Positions 50,446 to 59,195 of a stretch of 64,000 nt of DNA are shown piece after piece. Under the pieces are notes generated by a model. It was given only the letters and a program-made list of their open reading frames with translations, searched no databases and was not told where the DNA came from. The stretch spans positions 310,001 to 374,000 of the forward strand of contig CAWJAM010000014.1 of assembly GCA_963840835.1 (NCBI GenBank), read 5' to 3'. Position 1 is the first letter of the stretch. Each line of letters begins with the position of its first letter. The translations under genes and the position numbers were made by a program. Source of the DNA: Rubrobacter_D sp963840835 (GTDB lineage: Bacteria > Actinomycetota > Rubrobacteria > Rubrobacterales > Rubrobacteraceae).

Positions 50446-51804
50446 ATGAACGATGAGCGTATCGAGACGGCCCTGCAAGAGGCGACGGAGACACGAACCG
50501 TTACGATCGGCGCGGGAAAGCTCGCCTCGGTCGCCGATATCTTCGAGGAAAGCTTCGGAGACATCGAGGCGGTCATAGTCGCGGACGAGAACACGTTTGA
50601 GGTGGCGGGCAAAGAGGTGCAGCGACAACTCGAAGTGGCAGGCCACAAGCTGGTCGAGCCGTACGTGTTTCCCGGAGAGCCCGCTTTGTACGCCGGGTAC
50701 GGCAATATCGAGACGCTCGTCGAAGCGCTCCGGGAACACGACGCCATCCCCATCGCCGTCGGCTCCGGGACGCTAAACGACATAGTCAAGCGCTCCTCTT
50801 ACGAGTGCGAGAGGCCTTACATGTGCGTCGGTACCGCCGCGTCGATGGACGGGTACACGGCCTTCGGTGCTTCGATCGAGAAAGACGGACACAAGCAGAC
50901 GTTAACCTGCCCGGCACCGAGGGCGGTGCTTGCTGATGTGGACATACTCGTCGGGGCTCCCGCCTGGATGACGGCTTCCGGGTACGCGGATCTCCTCGGC
51001 AAGGTGACCTCGGGGGCCGATTGGTTGGTAGCCGATGTTCTGGAGGTCGAGAAGATAGACCCCAAAGGGTGGTCGCTTGTGCAGGACCATCTGCGCGGTT
51101 GGATCGGGGAGCCTTCAGAGTTGCAGGCCGGCGACGGGGAGGCTATGGATCAGCTCATCGAAGGCCTGGTCATGTCCGGGCTGGCGATGCAGTCCTACCA
51201 GTCTTCCCGTACAGCCTCGGGCGCCGAGCACCAGTTCAGCCACCTGTGGGAGGGCGAGGGCTTGGGCCGCGACGACGATCCTCCGCTCTCCCACGGGTTC
51301 AAGGTCGGTGTGGGGTCCATAGCCATCGCCGCACTCTATGAACGGGTTCTCGATCGCGACCTCGGTGACCTGGACATCGAGGCCGCTCGCGCCTCCTGGC
51401 CTACCAGGGAAGAATTGGAGAGAGAAGTAAGGGCCGCGCACACGACCCCGGGGCTGACAGAGGCCGCCGTAGATCAGAGCCTCTCGAAGTACATAAGCGA
51501 CGACGAGCTGGCCGAACGGCTGGAACTGCTCCGTGAGATCTGGCCGGATCTGCGCGAGAAGGTAGCGGAGCAGTTAATGCCGGCCGGGCAGCTAAGAGAG
51601 ATGCTCGAGGAGGCGGGGTGTCCCACCAGCCCGGAGGAGATCGGGCTGGGCTGGGAGGATTTCAAGGCGACGTATTCGAGGGCGCGAATGATCCGCTCGC
51701 GCTACACCGTCCTCGACCTCGCCGCCGAAACCGGAATCTTTGACGAGTGCGTCGAAGAGATGTTCGCGCCCGGCGGATTCTGGGCTCGTGGATCCCTCGG
51801 ATGA
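50446..51804 (+). CDS. AraM-like sn-glycerol-1-phosphate dehydrogenase family protein
   Basis: A 452-aa iron/zinc/nickel-dependent dehydrogenase. The NAD site has AVGSGTLNDIVKRSS, then GTAASMDGYTAFGASI, and the metal ligands lie in ASGYADLLGK (Asp), SGAEHQFSHLWE (His) and PLSHGFKVGVG (His). B. subtilis AraM interconverts dihydroxyacetone phosphate and glycerol-1-phosphate. The C-terminus is longer than in archaeal G1PDH. Here it may oxidise another polyol phosphate. Confidence 0.88.
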   Translation: MNDERIETALQEATETRTVTIGAGKLASVADIFEESFGDIEAVIVADENTFEVAGKEVQRQLEVAGHKLVEPYVFPGEPALYAGYGNIETLVEALREHDAIPIAVGSGTLNDIVKRSSYECERPYMCVGTAASMDGYTAFGASIEKDGHKQTLTCPAPRAVLADVDILVGAPAWMTASGYADLLGKVTSGADWLVADVLEVEKIDPKGWSLVQDHLRGWIGEPSELQAGDGEAMDQLIEGLVMSGLAMQSYQSSRTASGAEHQFSHLWEGEGLGRDDDPPLSHGFKVGVGSIAIAALYERVLDRDLGDLDIEAARASWPTREELEREVRAAHTTPGLTEAAVDQSLSKYISDDELAERLELLREIWPDLREKVAEQLMPAGQLREMLEEAGCPTSPEEIGLGWEDFKATYSRARMIRSRYTVLDLAAETGIFDECVEEMFAPGGFWARGSLG

Positions 51805-51832
51805 GAACCCAGAGCAAAGGAGATTTGGATAA

Positions 51833-53167
51833 GTGAGCAATCAACAAGCACAACCCGAGTACGGGACCTTCGGGCGCTTCGTGGAGCGCATCGGCATCCC
51901 CAGGCCCCTCTTCTGGGGTTTCGTGGCGGTCTTTATCTACATGATCGGCGACGGCGTGGAGATCAGCCGTCTGCCGGGCTACCTGACCAGCGAAGGAGGG
52001 CTCGCGGGCGGTCAAGCGACGCTGGTTACCGGGACCGTCTACGGCGTCGGGGTCCTGATCGCCTCGTGGTTCTCCGGCACGCTCTCGGCGATCTGGGGCC
52101 CCCAGCGGGTGATGCAGCTCGGTGCGGCGATCTGGATAGTCTTCGAGATCATCTTCCTCTTGTTTGCCATCGACTCAGGCAACCTGTACCTCGTGGCCAC
52201 GATCTACGGCATCCGCGGCCTCGCCTACCCGCTCTTCGCGTTCGGGTTCCTGGTCTGGGCCCAGACGGTCACCCCGGTGCACATGAGGGGCTCGGCGGCC
52301 GGCTGGTTCTGGTTCGCCTTTACCGGCGGGCTGCCCACCCTGGGCGCCGTGGTCGCCGCCATCTCCGTGCCGCTCCTCGGCGTGTACAACACCTTCTGGC
52401 TGTCGCTCGTGATCGTCGCCATCGGCAGCGTTATAGGCGCCTTCTTCGTGCGCGAGCCCCAGGGCCTGCAGCCGATAGCCGACGAGCACGTGGACGACCC
52501 GAGGAGCTACAAGCGTCTGCTGGAAGGCATCGACATCCTGTGGCGCGACCCCAGGACGGCCCTCGGCGGCTTCGTCCGGATCGTCAACACCTCGCCGCAG
52601 TACGGGTTCTTCTACTTCATGCCCTTCGTCTTCGTGTCGGGGACCAGCGAGGCCGGCTTCATGAGCGGCGGTCAGTACTCGGTCCTCGTCTCCCTGGTCT
52701 ACGGGGCGAACATCGGCGCCAACCTGTTCTTCGGGATCTTCGGTGACTACTTCGGCTGGCGGCGGACGGTGACCTGGTTCGGTTGCGTGGGCTGCGCGAT
52801 AACCGTGCCTCTGTGGTACTTCGGGTCTCTGCTCACCGGCAGCTACGTCGTCTCGGTCGTGCTCGGAATGATGTACGGTATCCTGTTGGCCGGCTTCGTC
52901 CCGCTCTCGGCCCTTATGCCCTCGATGGTAGAGCGGCACGATAAGGGCGCGGCCCTGGCAATCCTCAACACCGGCGCCGGCGGCGCCGCGTTCGTTGGGA
53001 CGTTCGTCGCCACCCTGCTCAACCCGTTCATCGGCTACGGCGGCGTCGTCATCACCTACTCCGCCCTCTATCTGGTGAGCGCCGTGCTGACCTCGTTCAT
53101 CGTGTCCCCGGCCGACCCCGGTGAGGAAGGAGAGATGGAGGAAGATGCCATCGCCACCACCGCCTAG
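51833..53167 (+). CDS. MFS polyol transporter, RbtT/DalT-like
   Basis: A 444-aa protein with 12 predicted helices. The first helix region (FWGFVAVFIYMIGDGVEISRLP) and YGIRGLAYPLFAFGFLVW closely resemble the ribitol and arabitol transporters RbtT/DalT of Klebsiella. It should import a sugar alcohol with protons. The GTG start has AAAGGAG upstream, 28 bp after the araM-like gene. This is the strongest clue that the operon degrades a polyol. Confidence 0.87.
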   Translation: MSNQQAQPEYGTFGRFVERIGIPRPLFWGFVAVFIYMIGDGVEISRLPGYLTSEGGLAGGQATLVTGTVYGVGVLIASWFSGTLSAIWGPQRVMQLGAAIWIVFEIIFLLFAIDSGNLYLVATIYGIRGLAYPLFAFGFLVWAQTVTPVHMRGSAAGWFWFAFTGGLPTLGAVVAAISVPLLGVYNTFWLSLVIVAIGSVIGAFFVREPQGLQPIADEHVDDPRSYKRLLEGIDILWRDPRTALGGFVRIVNTSPQYGFFYFMPFVFVSGTSEAGFMSGGQYSVLVSLVYGANIGANLFFGIFGDYFGWRRTVTWFGCVGCAITVPLWYFGSLLTGSYVVSVVLGMMYGILLAGFVPLSALMPSMVERHDKGAALAILNTGAGGAAFVGTFVATLLNPFIGYGGVVITYSALYLVSAVLTSFIVSPADPGEEGEMEEDAIATTA

Positions 53168-53370
53168 GAGCTGCCAGGACAGGCTCCGCACGCGAGGGGT
53201 TCAGACCGGTCTGCTAAGCCGGTAGCGACGACCGGATCGGGGGCGGGACCGACGGGCATCCGCCCTTGATCCGGGTTTGACACCGGAGAAAAGGAGAACA
53301 CGTGGATCGGCACCTTAGCCGCGAGGCAGAAAACGCCAGCTTGGGACAACCATCTATCCGGGAGGTAATC

Positions 53371-54057
53371 ATGGGGTTCTTCTCAGGTTTGGGAGACAGG
53401 GTGGTTGCGGGACCCTCCATTCTCGCGGCCGACTTTGCGTACCTGGGGGACGACGTACGCAAGGCTAGAGACGGTGGTGCAGAATTCGTACACTTCGACG
53501 CGATGGACAACCACTTCGTGCCGAACCTGTCCATCGGCCCTCCGGTCGCCGCATCGCTCGTCCCGAATACGGACCTGCCGGTCGACGTCCACCTGATGGT
53601 AGAGAGCCCCGATAACCTCATTCCGGCTTTCCTGGATGCGGGGGTAGCGAGCATTTCGGTCCACCCGGAGACGGTGACGCACCTGCATCGCACCCTCGCG
53701 ATGATCCGGGACGGGGGCGCCGATGCCGGGGTGGCGCTGAACCCGACCACCCCACCCGAGATCATCGGGTGGACGCTACCTTACCTCGATTATGTACTCG
53801 TGCTGAGCGTCGACCCGGGCTTCGGGGGTCAGACTTTCATCCCGGAGACGATACAGAAGATTCAGCGCTTGAAAGAGATGTCAGACCTGCCGATAGCGGT
53901 GGACGGCGGCATCAACGTCGAGACGGCTTCTCTGGTGACGGGGGCAGGGGCCAATGCGCTCGTCGCCGGCTCCGCCGTATTCAAAGGCGACCCGACGGTC
54001 GAGATGCGCAGGATAATCGAGGCCGGCCAAGGTTCTACCGGCCCGTGTCCGTGGTAA
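53371..54057 (+). CDS. Ribulose-phosphate 3-epimerase family protein
   Basis: A 229-aa TIM barrel: PSILAADFAYLGDDVRKA, HFDAMDNHFVPNLSIGPPVAASL, DVHLMVESPD, SVDPGFGGQTFIPETI and VDGGINVETASLV. The metal ligands (His, Asp, His, Asp) are present. It may act on ribulose/xylulose-5-phosphate or on another ketose phosphate, since Rpe-like proteins in sugar operons often differ in specificity. I chose ATG at 53371 with GGGAGG upstream. Confidence 0.9.
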   Translation: MGFFSGLGDRVVAGPSILAADFAYLGDDVRKARDGGAEFVHFDAMDNHFVPNLSIGPPVAASLVPNTDLPVDVHLMVESPDNLIPAFLDAGVASISVHPETVTHLHRTLAMIRDGGADAGVALNPTTPPEIIGWTLPYLDYVLVLSVDPGFGGQTFIPETIQKIQRLKEMSDLPIAVDGGINVETASLVTGAGANALVAGSAVFKGDPTVEMRRIIEAGQGSTGPCPW

Positions 54058-54072
54058 GGGTTGGAGTGGATT

Positions 54073-54465
54073 ATGGGTTTCAGAGATAGGCTAGAGGACC
54101 TCGAGCGGGAGGGGACCCCCATCCGCGTCGGCCTGCCCATTTCCGTGGCCCGCGCCGCCATCTACGGCGAGCCCACGATCGCCTGCAGTCCGTCGCCGAC
54201 GTCGGAGGTCGTGGCCGTGGCGAAGCGAAACCTGAAGGCCGGCGAAAAACTAGGGAGCATCGGCTCGGCCGACTACCACGGTTGGTTGTACGCGGCTTCC
54301 GATGCCAGGGACATGCTGCCGTTGGGGCTGGCATCTGGGGCCCGAATAACGCGGAACGTCTCCCGCGGTCAGGCCATACCGAGGTCGGGGGTGGAGTTGG
54401 CGCGGGACTCGTTTGTGGCGAGCCTGAGACGCCTGCAAGAGACGTCACTGGACAGGGGTCCATAA
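54073..54465 (+). pseudogene. SAF-domain protein: internally deleted homoserine-dehydrogenase-like gene
   Basis: A 130-aa reading frame. The first ~20 residues (RDRLEDLEREGTPIRVGL) match the N-terminus of ~430-aa homoserine-dehydrogenase-like SAF proteins just before their GxGxxG motif. It then jumps in frame to their C-terminal part (PISVARAAIYGEPT, VVAVAKRNLKAGEKL, ending in a SAF domain). The Rossmann and catalytic domains are missing. GGAG precedes the ATG at 54073, so a short SAF protein could still be made. The family comparison is from memory. Confidence 0.6.
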
Positions 54466-54511
54466 GGATGCCATGGTTAGGGGTGGTCCAAAACCTTGCG
54501 AGGAGGGAGAC

Positions 54512-54886
54512 GTGAAGATCGAACCAGATGCCGTGCTCGTCTGTACGGCCTGTGGCGTGGAAGGTTCGCACGAGTTGCTGTACCTCTCGGACCACGTTAG
54601 CGCCAGCCGGTGCGAGAGCTGCGGGGCCGTGCGGATGTTCACGGGCCAGCTCTACGCGGACTACGCAAGAGACGTGGCCGAGAGGGGGCTCCGCCTGCCT
54701 TGCAGCCTGGCCGTCCGCCTGCTCGGCAACCCTCTGGAGGTGCTCGGCTGGCCCATCAAGATCGTAAAGAAGCCTTTCGGGCTCTTGAGAGAGTTGGACC
54801 GGGTCGCGACGCTTGACCGGGTATACCGTCGCGGATCGTCGGGACGCGTCTGTTCCAGAACGTGGGCGAACACGGAATCGGGGTAG
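54512..54886 (+). CDS. Zinc-ribbon protein of unknown function in polyol operon
   Basis: A 124-aa protein. Two CxxC pairs (CTAC near residue 10 and CESC near residue 33) form a likely zinc ribbon. The rest is helical with VRLLGNPLEVLGWPIKIVKKPFGLL, which could lie on a membrane. GAGGAGGGA precedes the GTG start. It ends 4 bp before FGGY kinase 2, suggesting co-translation. I do not know this family's function; the last 20 residues look untypical and may have drifted. Confidence 0.7.
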   Translation: MKIEPDAVLVCTACGVEGSHELLYLSDHVSASRCESCGAVRMFTGQLYADYARDVAERGLRLPCSLAVRLLGNPLEVLGWPIKIVKKPFGLLRELDRVATLDRVYRRGSSGRVCSRTWANTESG

Positions 54887-54890
54887 CGTT

Positions 54891-56384
54891 ATGGGCGAGG
54901 GGTTATTGCTGGGCATAGATCTTGGAACCATGAGTTCGAAGGGCGTCCTGTGCGGGCCCGACGGCGAAGTGGTGGCGACGACCGAGCGACCGCACGACGT
55001 GTCCATGCCCCGTCCCGGCTGGGTCGAACACGACGCCGAAGAGGTCTGGTGGAAGGACTTCGCGGCCGTGTGCTCGGAGCTCCTGGAAGGAGCCGAAGAA
55101 CCTGTGGCCGCGGTATGCGTGAGCGGCATCGGGCCCTGCTTTCTCGCCGCCGGAAAGGACGGGGAGCCGTTGCGGCCCGGGATCCTTTACGGCGTCGACA
55201 CCCGCGCCTCGCGCGAGGTCGAGGAGCTTACCGAACGTTACGGAAACGAGGCGATCGTCGAGCGCTGCGGCAACCCCCTGACCTCGCAGTCGGTTGGGCC
55301 CAAGATCGCCTGGCTCCGACGCAACGAGCCCGAGGTGTGGGAGGAGACCAGGTACTTCTTCATGTCCCACACCTTCGTCGTCTTCAAGCTGACCGGCGCG
55401 TACGTCCTCGACCACCCGGCCGCCGGCATGTGCGAGCCGCTCTACGACCATAAGCAGCTGCGCTGGATCGGGGAGTGGGCCGACGAGGTAGCCCCCGGTC
55501 TGGAGCTACCGGAGCTGCGTTGGCCGGCTGAGGTTGCGGGTGAGATCACGCGCGAAGCCGCCGAGGCCACGGGGCTTCCCGAGGGCATCCCCGTGGTGAC
55601 GGGGACCGTGGACGCCTGGTCGGAGGCGGCGAGCGTCGGCGTGCGGGAGCCGGGCGACCTGATGGTCATGTACGGCACGACGGCCCTCACCATGGAGATA
55701 GTGGGCGAGCCCCTCCCGTCGTCGAACCTCTGGAGCACCGCCGGGCCGTTCTCCGGCACCAGCGTCCTCGCCGGCGGCATGGCAACGTCGGGGGCGCTCA
55801 CGGAATGGGTCAAGAAGGTAGCGGACGGCAAGCCATTCTCGGAGCTCTCGGAGGAGGCCTCCAGGGTGCCTCCCGGGTCGGAGGGCCTCGTCGTCCTGCC
55901 GTACTTTGCCGGGGAGCGCAACCCCATAAGCGATCCGAACGCGCGCGGTGTGATCTGCGGCCTCACCCTCCGCCACTCCCGGGGCCATCTGTACCGGGCC
56001 ATGCTCGAGGCCACCGCCTTCGGTATCCGGCACCTCCTGGAGGCCGTGCACGAGGCGGGCGGGGATGCGAAGAGGCTCGTGGCCGTGGGCGGCGGCACGA
56101 AGGGCGGGCTGTGGCCCCGGATCGTCTCCGACGTCGTCGAAGAGCCCCAGGAGCTACCCGAGCAGACCATCGGCGCGGCCTACGGCAACGCCCTCATGGC
56201 CGGCATCGGGGGCGGCGTGGTGGAGCCGGACACCGACTGGACCTCCATAGCCGAAACCGTCGAACCCAACCCGGACAACCGCGAGGTCTACGACGAGCTC
56301 TACACCCTCTACAAAGACCTCTACCCCGCCACGCGCGACACAGCCCACGCCCTGGCCGACGTTCAGGCAAGGGAAGACCATTGA
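54891..56384 (+). CDS. FGGY-family carbohydrate kinase 2
   Basis: A 497-aa kinase: LGIDLGTMSSKGVLCGPDG, PRPGWVEHDAEEVWW, VTGTVDAWSEAASVGVREPGD, MYGTTALTM and VGGGTKGGLWPRIVSDV. It is most like xylulokinase-type FGGY enzymes, differing from kinases 1 and 3 in the substrate segment (SGIGPCFLAA). A strong hairpin region follows it, so it ends the plus-strand operon that begins at 47275. Confidence 0.9.
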   Translation: MGEGLLLGIDLGTMSSKGVLCGPDGEVVATTERPHDVSMPRPGWVEHDAEEVWWKDFAAVCSELLEGAEEPVAAVCVSGIGPCFLAAGKDGEPLRPGILYGVDTRASREVEELTERYGNEAIVERCGNPLTSQSVGPKIAWLRRNEPEVWEETRYFFMSHTFVVFKLTGAYVLDHPAAGMCEPLYDHKQLRWIGEWADEVAPGLELPELRWPAEVAGEITREAAEATGLPEGIPVVTGTVDAWSEAASVGVREPGDLMVMYGTTALTMEIVGEPLPSSNLWSTAGPFSGTSVLAGGMATSGALTEWVKKVADGKPFSELSEEASRVPPGSEGLVVLPYFAGERNPISDPNARGVICGLTLRHSRGHLYRAMLEATAFGIRHLLEAVHEAGGDAKRLVAVGGGTKGGLWPRIVSDVVEEPQELPEQTIGAAYGNALMAGIGGGVVEPDTDWTSIAETVEPNPDNREVYDELYTLYKDLYPATRDTAHALADVQAREDH

Positions 56385-56385
56385 C

Positions 56386-56464
56386 AGCACTTCAGCCGGT
56401 CAGCTAGTCAGCATTTCAGCCCTTGTTCTTGCTGAAGTGCTGACTAGCTGAAATGCTGAAATGC
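56386..56464. repeat. GCTGA-word inverted repeat (AGCATTTCAGC family)
   Basis: AGCTAGTCAGCATTTCAGC (56402-56420) pairs with GCTGAAGTGCTGACTAGCT (56431-56449) at 18 of 19 positions with a 10-nt loop. Outer words AGCACTTCAGCC and AATGCTGAAATGC extend it. The words are those of 4418-4586, reordered. Confidence 0.7.
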
Positions 56465-56502
56465 GCGAATAGCAGAGGTCTTGACCTCTGCTATTCGCTT
56501 TA
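56465..56502. terminator. Perfect 16-bp hairpin between convergent kinase 2 and SDR genes
   Basis: GCGAATAGCAGAGGTC (56465-56480) and GACCTCTGCTATTCGC (56483-56498) are exact inverses with a 2-nt loop, followed by TTT on the plus strand. It ends two bases before the SDR stop. It would terminate transcription from both sides. Confidence 0.75.
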
Positions 56503-57260
56503 GTCCATCAGCATCCCGCCGTTTACCTCTATGATCTCTCCGAGGATGTAGTCTGCCTGCGATGAGGCGAGGAAGAGGACCGCGCCCACGATTTCTTCCG
56601 GCGTGCCCTCCCTCCCCATCGGGATGCCCCGCGCGGCCTCCGCCCTCTTCTCATCCGTGGTGAACTCGTCGTGGAACGGGGTGTCGATCCGCCCGGGGGC
56701 GACCCCGTTTACCCTGATCCCGTCGGCCACGAGGTCCTTGGCCATGGCCCTGGTCATGGTGCTGACACCCCCTTGGCCGTAGAGTAGGCGAGGGAGCTGG
56801 GGCTGCCCCCGTCCCTGGCGGAGATCGAGGTCATGTTTATTATCCTGCCGCCCCGCCGCTTCATCATGGGCAATACGGCCTGCGAACACAGGTAGACGGA
56901 CTTCAGGTTCACGTCCATCACGCGATCCCATGTATCCTCCGTCATCTCGGCGAGCGTCGCCCTTGCTACCATGGAGCCGGCGTTGTTCACCAGGACGTCC
57001 AGGCGCCCGTAGTGGTCCTCGATCTCTCCCGCCATCCGCCGGACGTCTCCGGCGTCGGTTACGTCTCCCTTGAGCAGGAGGACATCCCTGCCGAGTGCCT
57101 CGATGCGCTCGCCCACTTCCCCAGCGGCATCATCGCTGCTGTTGTAGTGGACGGCCACGTCGCACCCTCTCTCTGCCAGGCCCAGGCTGATCGCCCGGCC
57201 GATGCCCTTGCTGCTTCCGGTGACCCAGGCCACCTCTCCGGAGAACTGCAGATCTCTCAT
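56500..57260 (-). pseudogene. SDR-family oxidoreductase gene, frameshifted in a run of five Cs at 56768-56772
   Basis: A classical SDR of about 253 aa in two frames. The first gives TGSSKGIGRAISLGLAERG, NNAGSMVARATLAEMTEDTWD, the Ser in MTSISARDGGS and YSTAK. One base is then missing in AAGGGGGTG, after which another frame continues GVSTMTRAMAKDLVADGIRVNGVAPGRIDTP and ends VNGGMLMD. Both halves are normal. A homopolymer deletion or assembly error explains it. It follows the aldolase gene by 11 bp and would oxidise a polyol or ketose. Confidence 0.85.
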
Positions 57261-57271
57261 CCTCTCCAACG

Positions 57272-57946
57272 CTACCCTCGGTCGTCCTGCGAGGCGGGTT
57301 TCGTCTGCCCGTAGCCGGAGATCTTGGCCGCCACCTCCCCGACTTGCTCGGGAGAGAGGAGTACGGGCTCCCCGACGGACCTCGTGCGGTAGTAGATCTC
57401 GGCCATCTCCTCCAGGACCACGGTCCTGGAGAACGCCTCACCGGGGCTGTCTCCGACGGCGATGGTGCCGTGGTTCTGCAGCAGGCACGCGTTGCGGTCC
57501 TCGCCCAGGGCCTCTGCGGCATAACCGGCGAGTTTTTCGGTGCCGTAGGTCGTGTAGGGGGCCAGGGGGATCTCGCCGTCTTCAGAAAGCGTGGTGAGCA
57601 TGTAGTGGACAGGGGGGATGGTCCATCCCAGGCAGGCCAGCGTGGTGGCGAAGACGGAGTGGGTGTGGACCACCGCCCCCACGTCGGCGCGGGCGCGGTA
57701 GATCCCCGTGTGCATCGGGGTCTCGGTGGAGGGCCCCAGCGAGCCCTCCAAGACTTCGCCGTCCACGTCGACGAGCACGACGTCCCCCGGTTCCATCTCC
57801 TCGTAATCGATGCCGCTCGGGGTCATGAGAACGTCGCCATCGGGGGTGCGGGCGCTCACGTTGCCCGAGGTCCCCGTCACGAGGCCAGATTCGATCAGCA
57901 GTTTGGCGACGCGGGCCACTTCTTCCCGCAAACTTTGATGGCTCAC
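57272..57946 (-). CDS. Class II aldolase/adducin-family protein (L-fuculose/ribulose-phosphate aldolase-like)
   Basis: A 224-aa zinc enzyme. TSGNVSAR binds phosphate; Glu in GPSTETPMH, HTH in VVHTHSVFA and NHG near residue 150 give the zinc site and base. It cleaves or epimerises a ketose-1- or 5-phosphate; aldolases of this type give dihydroxyacetone phosphate plus an aldehyde. The GTG start overlaps the dehydrogenase stop (GTGA). Confidence 0.9.
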   Translation of the reverse strand: MSHQSLREEVARVAKLLIESGLVTGTSGNVSARTPDGDVLMTPSGIDYEEMEPGDVVLVDVDGEVLEGSLGPSTETPMHTGIYRARADVGAVVHTHSVFATTLACLGWTIPPVHYMLTTLSEDGEIPLAPYTTYGTEKLAGYAAEALGEDRNACLLQNHGTIAVGDSPGEAFSRTVVLEEMAEIYYRTRSVGEPVLLSPEQVGEVAAKISGYGQTKPASQDDRG

Positions 57947-58989
57947 GAGGATTCCCCGTCGGGGGGCCGTATCTCGTACTTTATGCCCTCCTGGCGGCCG
58001 TGCTGTTCCAAGGCTTCCACGACGTCCTCCAGCGGCCTGACGCCGGAGATAAAGGGTTCGGGGTCCACCCGTCCGCTCTTCAGGAGCTCGAAAGCCGTCT
58101 GTACGGTGTACGGGGTGTGGTGGAAGATGCCCCGGATGGTGATCTGCGAGTAGTGCAGCAACACCGTATCCACCTCGAAAGAGGTGCCCGAAGGCGCCCC
58201 ACCGAAGAGGGTGACGTCTCCACCCTTGCGGACCATCTGCAGCGACTGCTCCCACAGCTCCGGCAGGCCGACGGCCTCGATCACCCTGTCCGCCCCCCGT
58301 CCTTCGGGCGTCCACCCGCGAACGGCCTCGGTGGTGTATACCCCCTCGGCGGCCTCCACCGTCTCCTCGGCCCCCAACTCCCTGGCGACCGCGAGCCTTT
58401 CGTCGCTCTTGTCGACGCAGATCACCCTCGCCCCGCGCTCCGTAGCCAGGCGGACGAACATGAGCCCGATCTGGCCGGCCCCGATGATCGCCACGGTGTC
58501 GCCCATGGAGATGGGGGTGCGCACGACCCCGTGCACGGCGCAGGCTAGGGGTTCCAAGAGCGCGGCCCGACTGTACGCCACGCCCTCGGGGATCTCGTAG
58601 AGGTTCTGCCCCACTATGCGGTCAGGCACCACGATGAACTCGGCGAAGGCGCCGTTGAGAAACGAGAGGTTCTCGCACATCGACTGATCCCCGACCTTGC
58701 AGTAGTAGCAGCGGTTGCACGGCGCCGAGTTTGCCGCCACCACCCGCGTGCCGGGCCGCCACCCTTCGACCCCTTCGCCGACCGCCTCGATGGTCCCCCC
58801 GAACTCGTGGCCGAACGGGGAGGGGAGCTCCTTGATCAGGGTCGGGTGGCCGCGCCGGTACGTCTTCACGTCCGTACCGCAGGTGAGGGCTGCCCCTATC
58901 CGCACCAGGACCTCGCCCGGTCCCGCCTCCGGCTCCGGCACGTCTTCCATCCTGACGTCGCCGGGCTCGTAGAACATCGCTGCCCTCAT
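57943..58989 (-). CDS. Zinc-dependent polyol/alcohol dehydrogenase (MDR family)
   Basis: A 348-aa sorbitol/threonine-dehydrogenase-like enzyme. Catalytic zinc site: Cys in TCGTDVK, GHEFGG and Glu; structural zinc: CNRCYYCKVGDQSMC; Rossmann motif GAGQIGL near residue 170. It should oxidise a sugar alcohol or sugar with NAD(P). It heads a three-gene minus-strand operon with aldolase and SDR, divergent from FGGY kinase 3. Confidence 0.92.
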   Translation of the reverse strand: MRAAMFYEPGDVRMEDVPEPEAGPGEVLVRIGAALTCGTDVKTYRRGHPTLIKELPSPFGHEFGGTIEAVGEGVEGWRPGTRVVAANSAPCNRCYYCKVGDQSMCENLSFLNGAFAEFIVVPDRIVGQNLYEIPEGVAYSRAALLEPLACAVHGVVRTPISMGDTVAIIGAGQIGLMFVRLATERGARVICVDKSDERLAVARELGAEETVEAAEGVYTTEAVRGWTPEGRGADRVIEAVGLPELWEQSLQMVRKGGDVTLFGGAPSGTSFEVDTVLLHYSQITIRGIFHHTPYTVQTAFELLKSGRVDPEPFISGVRPLEDVVEALEQHGRQEGIKYEIRPPDGESS

Positions 58990-59195
58990 GGAAACCTACC
59001 CCCAGCCTCATCGAGCGTTCCGAGAACCGCCACCGCGGCACGGCAAGTCTAGCAAACGGCCAGGGGCCTGCGCCGGGTGATTCGGGACGCCGGGATGCTA
59101 TAGTGCGGCAAGGAGCGACAGGAGGTACCGGGTGAAGGTCGGATGCGCAACTTTTGGGGTGGCCGGTGTTGGGATGATACGGGGTGCCGACTAGT

